DNA from: Sclerurus mexicanus
Taxonomy: Eukaryota > Chordata > Aves > Passeriformes > Furnariidae
Assembly: GCA_013396755.1 (NCBI GenBank)
Contig: VWZF01004937.1
Span: 577,571 to 641,570 of the forward strand
DNA: 64,000 nt
Direction: 5' to 3'
Shown: piece by piece, positions 1 to 12,698 of the stretch
How positions within the stretch are numbered: the first letter of the stretch is position 1
How the letters are laid out: each line of letters starts with the position of its first letter
Translations under genes and position numbers: made by a program
The notes under the pieces: model-generated
What the model was told of the DNA's origin: nothing
What the model saw: only the letters and a program-made list of their open reading frames with translations
The model's database searches: none

Positions 1-2481
1 ATTTTCTGTCTGAAAACAATGACAAAACTGTCCAACATGGCTGTCCATGACCGGGATCATGGACTGAAGACAACAAATCCATGCTCTTCCCAGCAGCATC
101 CATTGACAGGAGGAGAGGCAATGGACATGTTGAAATACAGGAAAGTCCATTTAAACTTTTCTGACTGTGATGGTGATCAAATATCAGAACAGGCTGCGGA
201 GTCTCCATTGCTGGAGATATCCCAAACCCACTGGATATGGGCCTGGGAAAGTCTCTGCAGCCGAGGCTTCTCTGAGCAGGAGGTTTGGTCTAGACTGTGT
301 CCTGTGGTGCCTTCCCACTTCAAACCCCCTGTGCAGCTGTGATGTTACACCTGCCAGAGCTGTTAACACAGCCCTGGTGACACTGGCCTTTCAGTGGGTC
401 ACATGTGATCAGTCTGTGCTGCCCTTCGAACCTCAGATCCTTTCCTGAGGAATTATTGCCCGACCAATTACTCTCTGAATTTCACTGGTGTCTTTCTTCT
501 AGCGTGTAACAATCTGCACTGAACTTTAATTCCTCCTTTTTGATTTTAAATCTCCCCTTCAATTTAAGGTTGTTTGGAATTCTGCCCCTGTCCTCCAAAC
601 TCCACATAAGTTGCCTTAGCTTATTGTCCAACACCCACAAATTTTGTAGGTTCTGTTTTGTCCTCCAAATTGTTCATACTGAATGGTCTCTCACCATAGG
701 ACAGTCTGGTCCTCTTCCTTTCCCTTCTCCCTTGTCATCCTTGAAATGTCTCCTGATTTTACCTGTGATAGTTCATGTTGAATGTTTTTAACTGTGCTCC
801 TGAGCACTGGTCTTTAACCTGCCTGTGGGCAACTGTACAGAGAATGTTTCTCACCCGTGGCCTTTGCTCCATTTCCCCACCACTCTGTACAAATTTAGGT
901 GGTCACCAGCAAAATGTTGTCCATGAGCCATGAGAGCCACATCCAAGTCATCCTATGATATTGCTCATGCTCAAGGAGAAGGGGTTTCCCTCTGTGAATG
1001 GGGAAACCCAACTTCAACAAAGCTGGTTTCTAGGCAAGAGCAAATCCACTTGGATTCCTGAAGGGAAGCCCATGGCTTGCACCAGCAGAGACTCCAAGTG
1101 CCACGGCTCTGATGATGGCTGAGAGCAGGACATGGGTTCCCAGCTCGAGAGGGAGTGTTCGGCACGTGGATGCTGTGCAGAGATGTCTGTCCAGCTGCAG
1201 CATCTGGGGTGCCTTGCCCTTCAACGTGCTATTAATTCCCTTTGCCAAACTCGGGACTTCGGAAGCCACAGGAAGGAGCCAGAATGTGGATCCTTGAAGC
1301 ACATGTGGGCACAGCATTTGAAATAATAGTTTTCTGACATACAAATGTGGAAATTTTTGTTAGAGTTGTTTAACTTGGGGAACTCTCACATGCATTGATT
1401 TTGTTCACTTAGATCTAGTGCATATTCAAGAAGGATTTCTCTGCAGGACTTCTCTTCAGTGACTGAAGGGAGAGAGGTCCTTGAATAGGCACCTTGTGGC
1501 CCTTCAGCCCATCTCTCCTCTGGTCCAGCCTCTGCACGCCTCTGTCCGACTCCACTGCTTACAAAGCAGCAGCCTAGGAATGCTAACTCAGGTATTTAAG
1601 GTCAGGCATAGCAATACCTCCTTGAGTCCTTATCTGGGGAAATGCTGCCATTTGTCACTGTCCCTTTCAGTTGAAATGATTGCTTAATGTGCCTGTTGAC
1701 CTGAGGAACATAATTTTTTTTTGTGCAAAATATAGGAGCAAGCTCAGTGTTTGGTCAGCTGCTTCAGCAGGAATACAGAGCTCAGATGCTGGGCCAGGCA
1801 GGGAATTTTTCTTTTTATAATGACGATTAAAAGACAGCAGCTGCCCCTTCATGGGGTAAGAGAACTTATGCACAAGTGAAGGCAGATCCAAACAGCCCTG
1901 TCCCTTTAAGCTCTGGGTACCACAGCTGTGATGAGTGGAAAGTTCATAACTAGACAGAGTGGGGTGGGATGGGGGGAGCTTCCTCTAACAGGCCAGAAAG
2001 AGATAAATCTCCATGAATTTCCTGGTAGGTCAGTGCCTCTAAGCTATCAATGTAAAAAGGATGCAGTTTAAACAGCAGCCAGAAGGTTATTTGTGGAACA
2101 GGAATTAGCCAGTTTCAGCAAGGATTGCTGCCCTCCCCAACTGGGCTGAGAGTGTAAAGGCTGTGACAGAACTTAATGCCTGGAAAAATAATACTGGTGT
2201 GAATCAAGTGCTGAAGCAACACAAGTATCCGTATTTTGTCTGGAATTGCGAAAAGCCTGAAGGAAATACCAGTGATTTCTTTTTCAATTGGTGTTACAGT
2301 TCACCCAGGTTTATATAAACAGGTAATGCTGAAATACCACATGCTGCTGTGCTGGTTTGCCTGGAAAAGGTGGAAAAGTTCAGGTTTGTTCCTGGGGGAA
2401 ACACACAAAGCCCTGGAACTGTCCCAGCCTGGCTGCTGGCAGTGCCCACGGCTCGGGTGGGCACCCTCGGCCGTGGCTGGG
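1..2481. other. non-coding stretch, nothing recognised
   Basis: No exon with paired splice sites, no recognisable repeat and no RNA gene was seen on either strand. The open frames here are short, overlap one another on both strands and resemble no protein family. Confidence 0.5.
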
Positions 2482-2525
2482 CTGGTGGGACACGGTGGCT
2501 GTCCTGGTGGGACACGGTGGCTGTC
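2482..2525. repeat. 22-bp tandem duplication
   Basis: Two perfect adjacent copies of a 22-bp unit (starting CTGGTGGGACACGG), at 2482-2503 and 2504-2525. It lies about 340 bp before the larger tandem array at 2864. Confidence 0.85.
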
Positions 2526-2863
2526 CCTGGTCACCAAAGGCCACTGGGGTTTGCCTTTCCTCACCAAACCACAGCCACCAGGTGAGGGCTCTGGCCACAC
2601 CTTGCTCCCTGTGGCCAACATCAGCTTCTCATGTGCATTTTTACACTGAACTGCAGGTTCCTAGGTCTGTGTGAAAGATTTTCAGGTTTGCTGCATTGAA
2701 ATCCTACTGCTAAAACCCACTGGTATTTAACCTGACATGGTGGAGGGCTCTTTCTGAGCTCCGGCATTTCTGTAACATTGGAGGAAAAACCAATGGAGCC
2801 TGGATGGCACCTGGAGCACCCCACACCTCCGGGGGCTGGAGGAGCAGCCAGAGCTGGCCTGGC

Positions 2864-3061
2864 CCCACAGGTGAGGGCAATTAATGCCAAAGGCCAATTA
2901 ATGCCCAAGAGCTCCACTGCCCACAGGTGAGGGCAATTAATGCCCAAGGACTTCATTGCCCACAGGTGAGGCCAATTAATGCCAAAGGCAAATTAATGCC
3001 CAAGGACTTCATTGCCCACAGGTGAGGCCAATTAATGCCCAAGGACTTCACTGCCCACAGG
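2864..3061. repeat. 95-bp higher-order tandem repeat (56+39 bp, twice)
   Basis: The array alternates long and short units: 2864-2919 (56 bp), 2920-2958 (39 bp), 2959-3014 (56 bp), 3015-3053 (39 bp), then an 8-bp partial unit. Every unit starts CCCACAGGTGAGG and contains CAATTAATGCC. The long unit differs by an internal 17-bp duplication that repeats the AATTAATGCC core. Each full unit carries a splice-donor-like CAG/GTGAGG. The structure is direct from the sequence; any function is unknown. Confidence 0.9.
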
Positions 3062-5440
3062 AGCCACCATTAGAGGAGGGCTGAGGAGAAGCTTCTGGGC
3101 TGCTCTGAGTGTGGGCACAGCCTGGTGTCCCTGCTCCCTCAGAGCCAAGGTGGAGGTGAGCCCTCGGCATGCCAAGGTAAGCCCGTGGTTTCCCCTTGTT
3201 CCTGAGGGTGTTGGAGGGCTGGGAGCAGCCATGGCTTTGTGCCTGGGTTGCTGCTTGTGTGGGGAGGGGGGACGGGAGGGCTGGGGGTGTTGTTGTTTTG
3301 TCTTACCTTGGCTCTGGGTGACTTTCAGTGCCCTGTTTAGTCAGCTGTGGCTGATTCTATAAAGCAACCCCCTGGCTTTTCAAATAACGTGGAAGGCTTA
3401 TCACCTTTTTCCAGCCACTACAACACTCATTAAAGCACCCCTCGGTCCCTGGAAAAACAACCACCTGCTTTTACTGTTAAAGATCTCCTGTGTTTTGTGC
3501 CTGCTGGAGGGGGGGACGCCTCAGGGACTGAGGTGCTGGGCACTGTGCCTTTCTAGGCTGCCTGGCCCTGTACCTGGCTGAGGGAGCAAAAAGAAATCCT
3601 TCTTTTTTTCCCCTTTTTCATAAATGGGTCCCTCTAGTTATGTTTAAATGGCAAGGTTAAAACAGTGACAAAAGTGGAGCGGAGTGCCTCAAAGCCCTGC
3701 TATTAGTGATTTGCTGTGTTGGAATTGGGAGGAAAGTAAGAGGCCAGGGCTAGTTTAACTGCTGTGAGTATTGATGGTGTGTTGTGGAAGGGCTGAAGGG
3801 AGGAACAGGATTTTTGGTGCTTTCCTGATAGTAAATGAAGCGTGGGACAGCCCAGAGGCCCCTTCAGACCCTTGAAGAGGGTACCCCTCCTCTCATGACC
3901 TCTGTGTTAGCTGGTGGCTCAATTCACCAATGAATTTGGGGAACCTGAACACATCCAGTCAGTCAAAGTGCTCCTGGCAAGTCCCAAGGCATATCTCTTG
4001 AGCTTTGGGTTAGAAATAAAGCCCCAGTGGTGTGTGGCAGCACGGGGGGCTCTGAGGAAGTGCCAGTCAGCACCCCTGGTGACCCCACCACAGCCCTGTT
4101 GGCTCCCCTGGGGCAGAGAGGTGCAGATAAGTGTTTGGGAACAGCCCATGGAGAGGCGGCTGAGGCAGAGCTTCAGCTGCTGGCAAAGACAAGAGCAGAT
4201 GTTCCCAATAAAGCATTGACTCCTCAGATGTGGTGCTTGGCTGATAACAAACAGCAGGAGGGCCCTGTGCTATTACCATAATGAAGGCTGCTGTGGATTC
4301 TCTTATGTCTAAGGAACACTTTAGTTCAGTGGAGCTCTTAAGTGCGTCTCCATCCTTTCCCCAGCTGCCTAGACTGTGAAACCCACAGGAACTTCATATC
4401 TTTGAAACCTCTTCCACTCTGTCAGGCTTGGCTGAAGTTTGCGTGTGGTTATTAGAGCAGAGGACAGGCAAGTGCATGTTTTATTATTCTCTCTCCCCCC
4501 CCAGTGTGTTTTTTCATGTGTGTGCACATATCCTGCCGCTCCCCAATCAATTTTGTGTTGAATCCTTGCTTTGGTTTAATTTAACTGGCAGAGATGGGAA
4601 CTTGGAGGCTTTCTTTTCTTTTCCTTCTGAGTTGTTTCCGTCTACTGTTTTATGAATATTCCATTGCTCAATAATGGGAGGTGGAAAATGAAATCCCAAG
4701 ATCATCTTTTAAAGGATGTTAATGACCATGAATGTAACCAATACAGTCCAGGCAGAGATGGAAGACCGTTCTCTTCTTTTGAGTAAGGGCCAACATAGCT
4801 TTCTGATTATCCCTTCTAGAGAGGGATCTGGATATTAAAGGATAAGTCATGCTAAGTATTTCCTTCTTAGACTCCTTATTCATTTATGCCTACTGGTTTT
4901 TGTCATCTTTAAAGGTGTTGTTTAGCCTGGTTTGAATTACTTTAAAGCAAATGAGTGTTTTAAAAAGCAGCTCTTGAATCCATGGAGTTGTTTGCTAAAT
5001 CCTTTTGATTAAAGGGATGAGGTTTTTCTTCTTTTAGCAACACTTGGTAACAAAAATAAGAATTATTCTCAATTTGAAGTGTGGAAGGGAGGGATGAGGA
5101 TTCCAGACTTGAGAAAGCTCTGCTTGGTGGAAGGGGTTGTGTGTGCTCAGTTTTCATGTACTTTCCTGAGTTAGACATTTGGAGGCTCAACAGTAATGTA
5201 CCATGTCACAAATAGCAGCAAGGAATTCTTAGGGGGAAAAAACCCCAACAGTATTGTTTTCTTTCCATAAAGCAAAAAGCAGCAGAAAGCCCCATATTTT
5301 AACCCTGGAGCAATGAGAAGATAAGGAAGTATTGGGCAGAGAGAAACAGAGCCCTTCAGGCTGAAGAGCCTGTTGCCTGTGGGTTTCTCTTAGCTCCACC
5401 TCTCTCCTTTGTCCTTGTGTTCTTCAGTCTCCTCCTTCAG
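3062..5440. other. non-coding stretch, nothing recognised
   Basis: Mixed unique-looking sequence. A 34-bp interval at 3143-3176 has an acceptor-like tract before it and GTAAGC after it, but nothing supports it as an exon. No repeat family was recognised. Confidence 0.45.
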
Positions 5441-5560
5441 TCTAGCTGCCTCTTAACCTCATTAATACTTTGCTTTGATGGTCTTAAGTTCTCGACAATT
5501 TATTCCAGATGTTTGCTACTTTGAGCGAAATAATTTCCCAAATTTCCTGTTTACTCTTAA
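5441..5560. mobile_element. possible ancient CR1/L3-like LINE fragment
   Basis: The text around 5498-5560 (a CAATTTATTCCAGATG start, then TTGCTACTTTGAG and AATAATTTCCC) resembles, from memory, a widespread degraded vertebrate LINE segment also suspected at 29420-29490. The similarity is weak and strand and family are uncertain. Confidence 0.3.
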
Positions 5561-6261
5561 TGTCTTTTGTCTTTTTCTTCTTTGAAAGTGTGACATTTTT
5601 TTTAACCTTTTAGTGATCCAGACATGTTAGTTCACTGTTCCGCCCCCTCTTCCTCCTGGCACCTCCTGAAGTTTATGGTGCTTTCCATAGAATGAACACT
5701 CCTTTTTGTTGTCTTCTTGTGGGGCAATCTTGATCTTTTTCACCTTCCTTAACTCTGCACACATGAAAGTCTTCAGTTCTAAAGCTTTTTAGGTGTGTGT
5801 GGTGTTGCTTTTTTCTCCCCTATGGGTGCAAACACGTAGAACAAGAAAATTATGGGGGGGGAATCATCCTTTTTGACAGACTCCAGACCAAATATTCTTC
5901 AAACTTGGGTCTGCCCTTGCTGCTGCTCCATCAGGTGCTTTCCGTGGATGGATTACCTGGAGAGCTGTGAGCAGACAGTGGGCTGGCATCTCCTCGTTGA
6001 GCAGCCCAAGGTGCACAAGCTGTGGCTGCTGTTCAGTGCTGGCACAATTCCCCGCAGCAGGAGCCCAGTTGGAGCAGCACAACTGACCTGGGAATGGCTG
6101 TGCTCTTGGAAGTTCCCCTTAGAGTCATGAAAACGTGTCCATTTTAAAGCGGGTATATGGCTTTAATTATTCTCTTGTTTTCTTTAAAAATAAAACCAAA
6201 AACAAAACAAACCTTTATGTGAACTAGTTTTTCAAGAACAAAAGCTGTGCCTAGACCAGGC

Positions 6262-6380
6262 CTTAGGCCTCAATCTTGCAGACACTTTCACAGGTGCTTA
6301 ACTTTACCACTCTGAGTAATCCTATTGATTTTAAACGGCACTACTCAGGCAATAAAGAGTGGATTTGTATGATCTGGGGC
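6262..6380. mobile_element. ancient MITE-like palindromic repeat
   Basis: The left arm (about 6268-6332) reads ...GCTTAACTTTACC..CTGAGTAATCC. The right arm (6336-6380), read on the opposite strand, repeats the same words (CTTTATT..CTGAGTAGT) and ends in a GATCTGGGGC-type sequence. The two halves therefore form a degenerate inverted repeat. This matches the general look of a very common amniote non-autonomous DNA-transposon fossil. The palindrome is seen directly; the class is an inference, and I give no family name. Confidence 0.55.
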
Positions 6381-7067
6381 TTACCATGGGGTATATCAGA
6401 AGTCACTCTTCTGAAATTAATGATTACATGGGTGTAAGAGGAGGGTCCAGACCAGGATTTAGTTAAAATTAATAGTACTTTTGCTCATAGACTTCCTTTG
6501 AAGTGTTTAGTGTCTTGTCTGCTCTTTTGAATGCTGGATCTTGAAGGCCATTAATTTTTTTATTTAAACTTTTGCTATGATGACCTTCAAAATAAATACC
6601 CAGGTAGTACTTGGTGTGGCTTTCTATGTCTTGGCCAACTGCAACCTTTCCTTGAGGTTATTCCAGGTGTCAGTGCCTTTGCAGTGTCATTTTGTGGTGC
6701 CTCACAGTGGCTGAGCTCCTGCTGCAGGTTTCCAGCCCCTGGATCTCTCTTCTCCATCCAGGTGCCCATTTCCATTAAACCTGTAGCAACGTGACAGCTC
6801 TGAAACTCCTGTCTCGCTCTGAAATTGAGCTGAAAGCAACCAGCTCATTTCAAAGTTATTAGAGATGCATGCTCATGCACACCATGATCTTATATACAGT
6901 ATTTTTGGAGGAAGTCAGGCAGGAAAAATAAAAAGGGATTTGATTACAGGAAGATGTATTATAATGTTTCATGAGCTTGAAAAAATGACTTTGCTGTATG
7001 GCTGGTCTCACAGATATGTTTTACCCCACCTTGAGAAAAACAGGCATAAGGCTGCTACTTATGTCAA

Positions 7068-7282
7068 ATATTAGGGAAAAGCCCTTCCCCCAGAGGGTGG
7101 TGGGCACTGCCCAGGCTCCCCAGGGCAGTGGGCATGGCCCCGAGGCTGCCAGAGCTCCTGGGGTGTTTGGACAATGCTCTGAGGGACAGTGGGGGATTGC
7201 TGGGGTGTCTGTGCAGGGACAGGAGTTGGACTGGGTGATCCTGTGGGTCCTTTCCAGCTCAGAATATTCTATGATTGTATGG
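7068..7282 (+). mobile_element. CR1 LINE 3' end
   Basis: This is a classic avian CR1 3' UTR. It has CCCCCAGAGGGTGGTGGGCACTG near 7085, GGAGTTGGACTGGGTGATCC near 7220, GGGTCCTTTCCAGCTCAG, and a terminal pair of octamers, ATTCTATG then ATTGTATG, at 7266-7281. It is truncated at its 5' side, as most avian CR1 copies are. A 214-codon open frame that crosses this copy is chance. Confidence 0.93.
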
Positions 7283-7342
7283 AATAGAGATGGACTAACC
7301 TTTTGGAGGGAAAGGGAAAATTCCCTTTTTCAGTATTTTGAC

Positions 7343-7374
7343 TATGTGTGTGTGTATATATATGTATGTATATG
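7343..7374. repeat. (TG)n/(TA)n microsatellite
   Basis: A short compound dinucleotide run, TGTGTGTGTG followed by TATATATATG and TATGTATATG, about 60 bp downstream of the CR1 tail. Confidence 0.85.
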
Positions 7375-10300
7375 TCAGCTTAGCCCTAGGGTTGAGAGAT
7401 CTGTGGCAGACACGGTGGGTGAGTCATTTCTGCTCAGGTGTTTGCTGGAGAAGGAAATCTTTGAGTTCTGCTTAGCTAGAGAAATACTTAGGGGAAACAG
7501 CCCTGTTGTGCTAAAGCACCAGGAATCTGACATCACAGCCAGCTCTGTCCCAGCCAGCTGTGCAGCAAATCGTTCGAGGGAAAAGGGATTTTACCCATTC
7601 CAGCCTGTGTTCCCCTTTAAGGGGTTATCACTTGCATTTTAATGTAAAGAGCCTCAAAATAGGGAAAGAAAAGCCAACAAAACAAAGCCAGGTAGTGATA
7701 TCAGGAAGAGAACATCCAGCTTTGTGTGGAGCTTGTAGGGAAGGCACGTCCGGCACAGCATTGAGTGTTCCAACACTCAAAGAGTGAGTGCTCTTCGTAC
7801 AGCAGCCGTGCTGTGACACTCATGTAGGGTGACAAGGACCTAAACTGCAAGTTCTGCAGTGCTTGTGGCAGAATTTCCACGGAGCAGTGTGGGAGCTGGG
7901 CAGGTGGTGCTGTTTGTCAGCACGCTGTGGGGTGGCCCATGGAACCAGGGGAAATTAAGAATCCCAAATTCCATCACTGACTTAGTGAACTCTTGAACAA
8001 GTTGCTTTGCACTTGCCCATCTGACTGTCTTTGAATTAGTTGTGGCACTTGGTTAGGAGTCTTGGCTCTGGTGCTTTGCAGGACTCAAGGCCCACAGGGA
8101 TTACAAGGTAGACAATGATAATTTGCATATCTATTACTGTTCCTTGGGAATTCCTTGTGGAATCACCTCATTGAAAACCAATTTGCTGTTAAGTTCACAA
8201 GATAAATGTCACAAATTCAAGCTTTGGAAATGCTCTTTCTTTCCTGCTGTTCAAGAGCGTGTACTGCCAGTCTTGTTCTTCTGCCTTGTTTTTACGGGGT
8301 CTGTGGTGCCTTGGGAGGAGAATAAAGGTTACAGCTCTCTTTTCTCCCTCCTCCAGACTGTAAGGCCAGACTTGTGGGTGCCCCCAGCAATCTTGCACCT
8401 TCCCCAGTGAGAGGGAGGGGGGTTCTAGCTGTTGGACAGCAGAGGGGCTGCTGCCACTGGCCTTACTCCTTCTGAGTGTTGTTCTTGGGGCACTGCCACT
8501 GCTACTGCCAGAACCTGAGGCTCCAGCTCAGCTCCTGCGGATGCTGTTGCTGGCTCAGCTGCCTCTTTTTGCAGCTTTCTGGTTAGGCAGTTGGTAGCTC
8601 CAAACCTGGGGTGTGGAAGATTGGTCACTACTTGATTTCTCTTCTCCCCTTCCTCTTCATTTGCTGTGCACCATTTTGGAGATGGGTGTAAAGGGAAACA
8701 CACTGGGCAAAAATAACGTTAACTGTGAATGTTCCAAAAGGTAATTTTTCAGTCACAGTCTTTGACTGGATTAGGAAGGAATTGTGTGCCCACATGAGGC
8801 CAAACCAATGAATTTGGGTTTGAAGGCACAACATCCTGGGGGGAGAGCTGGTGAAATGAGCCCAGGGTAGAAGAATGTCAGCTTGTCACAGCTCTGCAGC
8901 TCGTCTAGGTTTTTCCTGTTACCCTACAAAATACTCCATATCTCATCCCTTTTTCATCTCCAAAATGCCCCTCAGGAACTGGCTGCAAGGAATGGGATCA
9001 GCCAATAAACTCCACACAGGACCTGCCTCTGTCCTCTGTCATTTGGCAAAACAACACAGCAGAGTCTTCGGTGCTGGTTACAAAATGCCCATAATGGGCA
9101 TTGAAACACACTGAATTTGCTAATAGGCTTCTTTATAACTCTCATGTCTAGAAGCCCCAGCTGTGATCAGGGCCTTGTTGTGTGAGATGTTATGCAAATA
9201 CATATTTTGTACAAACAGGATGATGCAACCACATGGAAAACTTTATAATCAAAGCAGAAAAAGAGCAGCAGGGGAAGGAGAAAAACCACACGGAGTGGAG
9301 TTGCTTCTTCAGGGTCATGTGGTGGGTCACTGGCAAAGGCAGGAACAGCAGTGGGTCCCCTGGGTCCCAGGCTGGTCCTTATCTGCCACGGCATCCTGTC
9401 CCTTCTAAAACATCCCTGTGCTTTCCTGGTGCTCCATGGGCTCTTCTGAACCCTGTGGCAGAGCTGGAACACTGAGTGGGTGCAGCTAATCCAGTTTATC
9501 CTTCATCTGTCACTCTGCTTTCCCCTCCAGAGCCGTGTGGCCGCTCTGAGCTGCTGGGAACTGAGCTGGGCTGGTTTGGTTTCCAGAGAGGAAACAGCAG
9601 GGTTGGGATGCCCTGCTGAGCCATGGATGTGCCACCCCAAGAACAACTTGTGGTCACAGACCAGGCTACCTGGTTTTAAATAGTGTCCGGCTCCTCCAGC
9701 CAGGCAACTAAATATTTCTGAAGCTCATTAAACTAACCAGCTAGACCGAGGCAATACACAATGTACGCAGGCCAAAGAAAGCACTGTGGGTGTAACCTTT
9801 TGAAGGAGAATTATAGTTGCTGCTGATCAGGCTCTTACAGTAAATGTGGTGTCAGTGTTTCCATATTGGTCTCTTTTTTTCCTCCTTTTTTTTCCCCCTG
9901 CGTGCAAAGGTTTGCACCTCATGAAAAGGTTTTCACGTGCTGCAAAATGTAATGTGAAACCACTGGATCTCTGTTACCTAAAGAATTTGTACAGGGAACG
10001 AGCCACCTTCAAAACTGGGATTTGAACCTGATGCCGAATGCTCAAAATTTCGGAGGAGTTCAGCTCTGATCTGATTCTCCCTACTGTGAAAATCATTCCC
10101 TTTGGTTCTTGTTCAGCTCTGAAGAGATGACAAACATCCAGGTCAGGTCAGCTCTGCTGATACAAACAGCTTTGCTGCGTTTGTGCTGCTCCCCAGCCCG
10201 TGTTCCAGGGGATGGAGGGCAGGATGCTGCACAAGGTCCTGGCCACAGGGAGCTCTGCTCCTGAGTAAGCTCCGTGTCTCAGCCCACGCAGACGTGCTGC

Positions 10301-10746
10301 ACTTGATTAATCACGTTCATTATGGTCATATTTTCACACCACCCCGAGCAGGGCACTGCAGAACCAGCCTCCCTTTGTTTCCCCTGTATTGTGCCAACCT
10401 GTTTCCCCGGGCCACACCTACTTTCTAATTTGAGTGACAAAATTAGTGCAAAACTGGTTTGTGTCCTGCTCCTCCATCCGCCTGGGCATGTTTGGGAATC
10501 CCTTAGAATGACTGAATTCAGTGGTTTAAGCTATTTTTTTTTTTATTGCACACCTCCCACAATAACTCTGAGGGAGCTTCATAATGGAAATGCTGACACG
10601 ACTCGATCGCCTCAGCCCCGGAGTGTGTTCCACCTTCCATTGTTTGCCTTGGCCTCTGTATGTTGTAGATTGCCTCAGTTTAATTGGTTAATTTAATAAA
10701 CTTCTGCAGTGCTGTATCAATTGCCTGGCTTAGCTTTTATCCACTA
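7375..10746. other. non-coding stretch, nothing recognised
   Basis: No exon pair, RNA gene or clear repeat. A strong acceptor-like tract ends at about 9530, but no donor follows the open frame behind it, so it was not called as an exon. Confidence 0.45.
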
Positions 10747-10829
10747 GCCTGATGAAGAAAGTATAAGTTTCAAAAGCTTTCCTGTATGAAGTTAATTCAG
10801 TAAAAGGTATCTCCTACTGTACTTTGCAT
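10747..10829 (+). mobile_element. ancient amniote interspersed-repeat tail
   Basis: The order GCCTGATGAAG, then CAAAAGCTTT, then TTAATTCAGTAAAAGGTATCTCCT follows the layout of a widespread reptile/bird repeat tail (CTGATGAAG..AAAGCTT..TTAGTCT.TAAGGTG) as I remember it. The copy is degraded and the family is not named. Confidence 0.45.
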
Positions 10830-11499
10830 ATGTGTCTTGGAAAGACAGCTTGAACTGACACATTTTTACAATTAAAGCTTTTAACAAAAGCCTCTAAAAA
10901 TCTCTGTATAGCCAAAAAAAAATAATTTTAAACGTCAGGCTGTGCAATGCTTCAGTAGGCACATCTGAATGATGTGTGATATGTTAGGCCAAATGGTACC
11001 TCAGATGGACTCTTGGGGCTGGAAAGGGGGGAGAAAAGTGGGGAAAACCATAACAAAAATGGTTTGAAGGTATTATGGAACGGAAGCCTTGCAATTCAGG
11101 CATGTGGGAGGCTTGGGTGACTGATTTTCTGGTCCTTGCTGAAGCTCCTCCTGCCCATGAGCATATCCTTTAACACCTCTCTGCCCTGCTCCCCATTTGC
11201 GCTGTTTTTCCCATTTTGTGTGTCTCATTAATTCCAATTTTGAGAGTTTGTGCTACAATGGGGCTTTTTACTGCGTGAGCTGTGGCAATCAGGAGTTGGA
11301 AAGCTCACTTTGGGTGCAGCAAAGCCTCTTCCAGGGCAGTGCAGAGAGCACTTGAGAGAGGCCCCGTGTGCACGTGTGAGGGAGTGTTTGTCTGTGTTCA
11401 GCGCAGCCCGAGAGCACAATGCACGTGTAATATGAGTCCATCTTTATCTATTTTAATCCACAGCTTGAGCATCCCAAGGTTTAGGGGTATTCATCTATC

Positions 11500-11599
11500 A
11501 AGAGTGATTTAGATATACTTGATCATGCCTCAGGGCAGGGGAACAGCCTAGGTTACTTCTTGATATCCCTTCCAGCCCTGTTTTTTTATGACTCTATTA
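11500..11599 (+). mobile_element. CR1 LINE 3' end, older subtype
   Basis: The words GATCATGCCTCAGGGCAGGGG, GTTACTTCTTGATATCCC, TTCCAGCCCTG and a terminal TTATGACTCTATT match the 3' UTR layout of avian CR1. It is more diverged than the copy at 7068 and carries a single degraded octamer. It is truncated at its 5' side. Confidence 0.85.
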
Positions 11600-12621
11600 G
11601 ATCTGACAACAACAGAATCGTATACTTTGTTCCAAAGGATTCGTCCATTAATTAGTACTTTGTGGTGCAGAGCTCCTCTTCCCTTGAGGAGCTCCAAGAG
11701 GTTGACAAGTGCTAATTAAGTCCTACAAGAACTGGTGTGTTGGGTAATTATTATTTTACAGGTGGAGAAACTGAGGTGCAAATGTAACCCACAGGAAGTT
11801 TTGGGACAGAATCTCACTTCGATGCTTAGCATTTTAGCTACTTAAAATTCTCTCTGAGCTGTGCCTCTGGGCTGCTGTCAGTGGGGAATAACGTGGTGTT
11901 TCCCTCCTCCTGCCCACATCTGAGCTAGTCAGGGCTGTAATGGGCTCATCAGCCACCTTTGGGCTGCCTTAGCATCAGAGGGGCACTGCCAGCAAAGTGA
12001 ATCTGGCCTGTGTGCCAAAAGAAAGTTTATTTTTACTCTATTACCCTGCTTCCTGGCCTTGCAGAATTATATGGACTTTAAAGGGGAGCTGCCCCTGAGT
12101 CCTGAATCAAGCCTTTTGTATCAGGAGGGAGGTAACCTCTTTGCAGTCCGTGCCGTTTGAGTGTAATTTTCAATCAAACATTTGCCAGTGTAATTAGGCT
12201 GCTTCAGAGTTCTCCATGTGGAGTGACACGGCCAAGTGGCATTTGAGAACACTTTAAAAGGAAACGGGCTAATTAGTTTAACTCTGGGTCAACAGCACAT
12301 CAGGAGCCACTGAGCCAGGCTGGGCCTCTCCCCGGACCTCTGGTGTTTAAATGTCTCTGTGTAGTCAGCAGTGCCTCGCTAAAGGAGGGTCTCTGTGTGG
12401 ACACCGAGGTGTGGCTGGAAGGGTTTCCTTTGTCCTGTACCATTTGTGTATTTCCATGTGTGATGATGTATCTGTAGGAGGGACATCACAGGTTGGCTTG
12501 TCCACGCTGCTTATCCTGTGTCTTCCATGTCCCACGACACCTGTTTGCAAGGTTAGACTTTGTGTAGAATTCTGGGAAAACTTGCTGTTTCTGGAAATAA
12601 TAATGCTAAGTGTTTTTAAGC

Positions 12622-12698
12622 AAATTCTGCCCCAAAGATTCAGTGACTCCACTGAGTTCCCCAGGTCTGTGCAGTCCGTGCACAGGGATCTGAATTTG
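12622..12698. mobile_element. ancient amniote repeat fragment
   Basis: AAATTCTGCCCC, then GACTCCACTGAGTTCCCCAG, then GTGCACAGGGATCTGAATTTG follows the word order of a common degraded amniote repeat (…CTCCACTGACTTC…). It looks related to the fragment at 30105-30160. Recognition is by general resemblance only. Confidence 0.4.

Noticed and set aside
2864..3061. CRISPR-like array
   Set aside because: The units are directly adjacent with no variable spacers, and the genome is vertebrate; it is a tandem repeat.
3143..3176. 34-bp exon between CTCCCTCAG and GTAAGC
   Set aside because: Very short, no partner exon, and in a GC-rich patch where such pairs arise by chance.
6998..7642. 214-codon plus-strand open frame
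   Set aside because: It runs straight through a CR1 3' end and the TG/TA microsatellite; its peptide is translated repeat.
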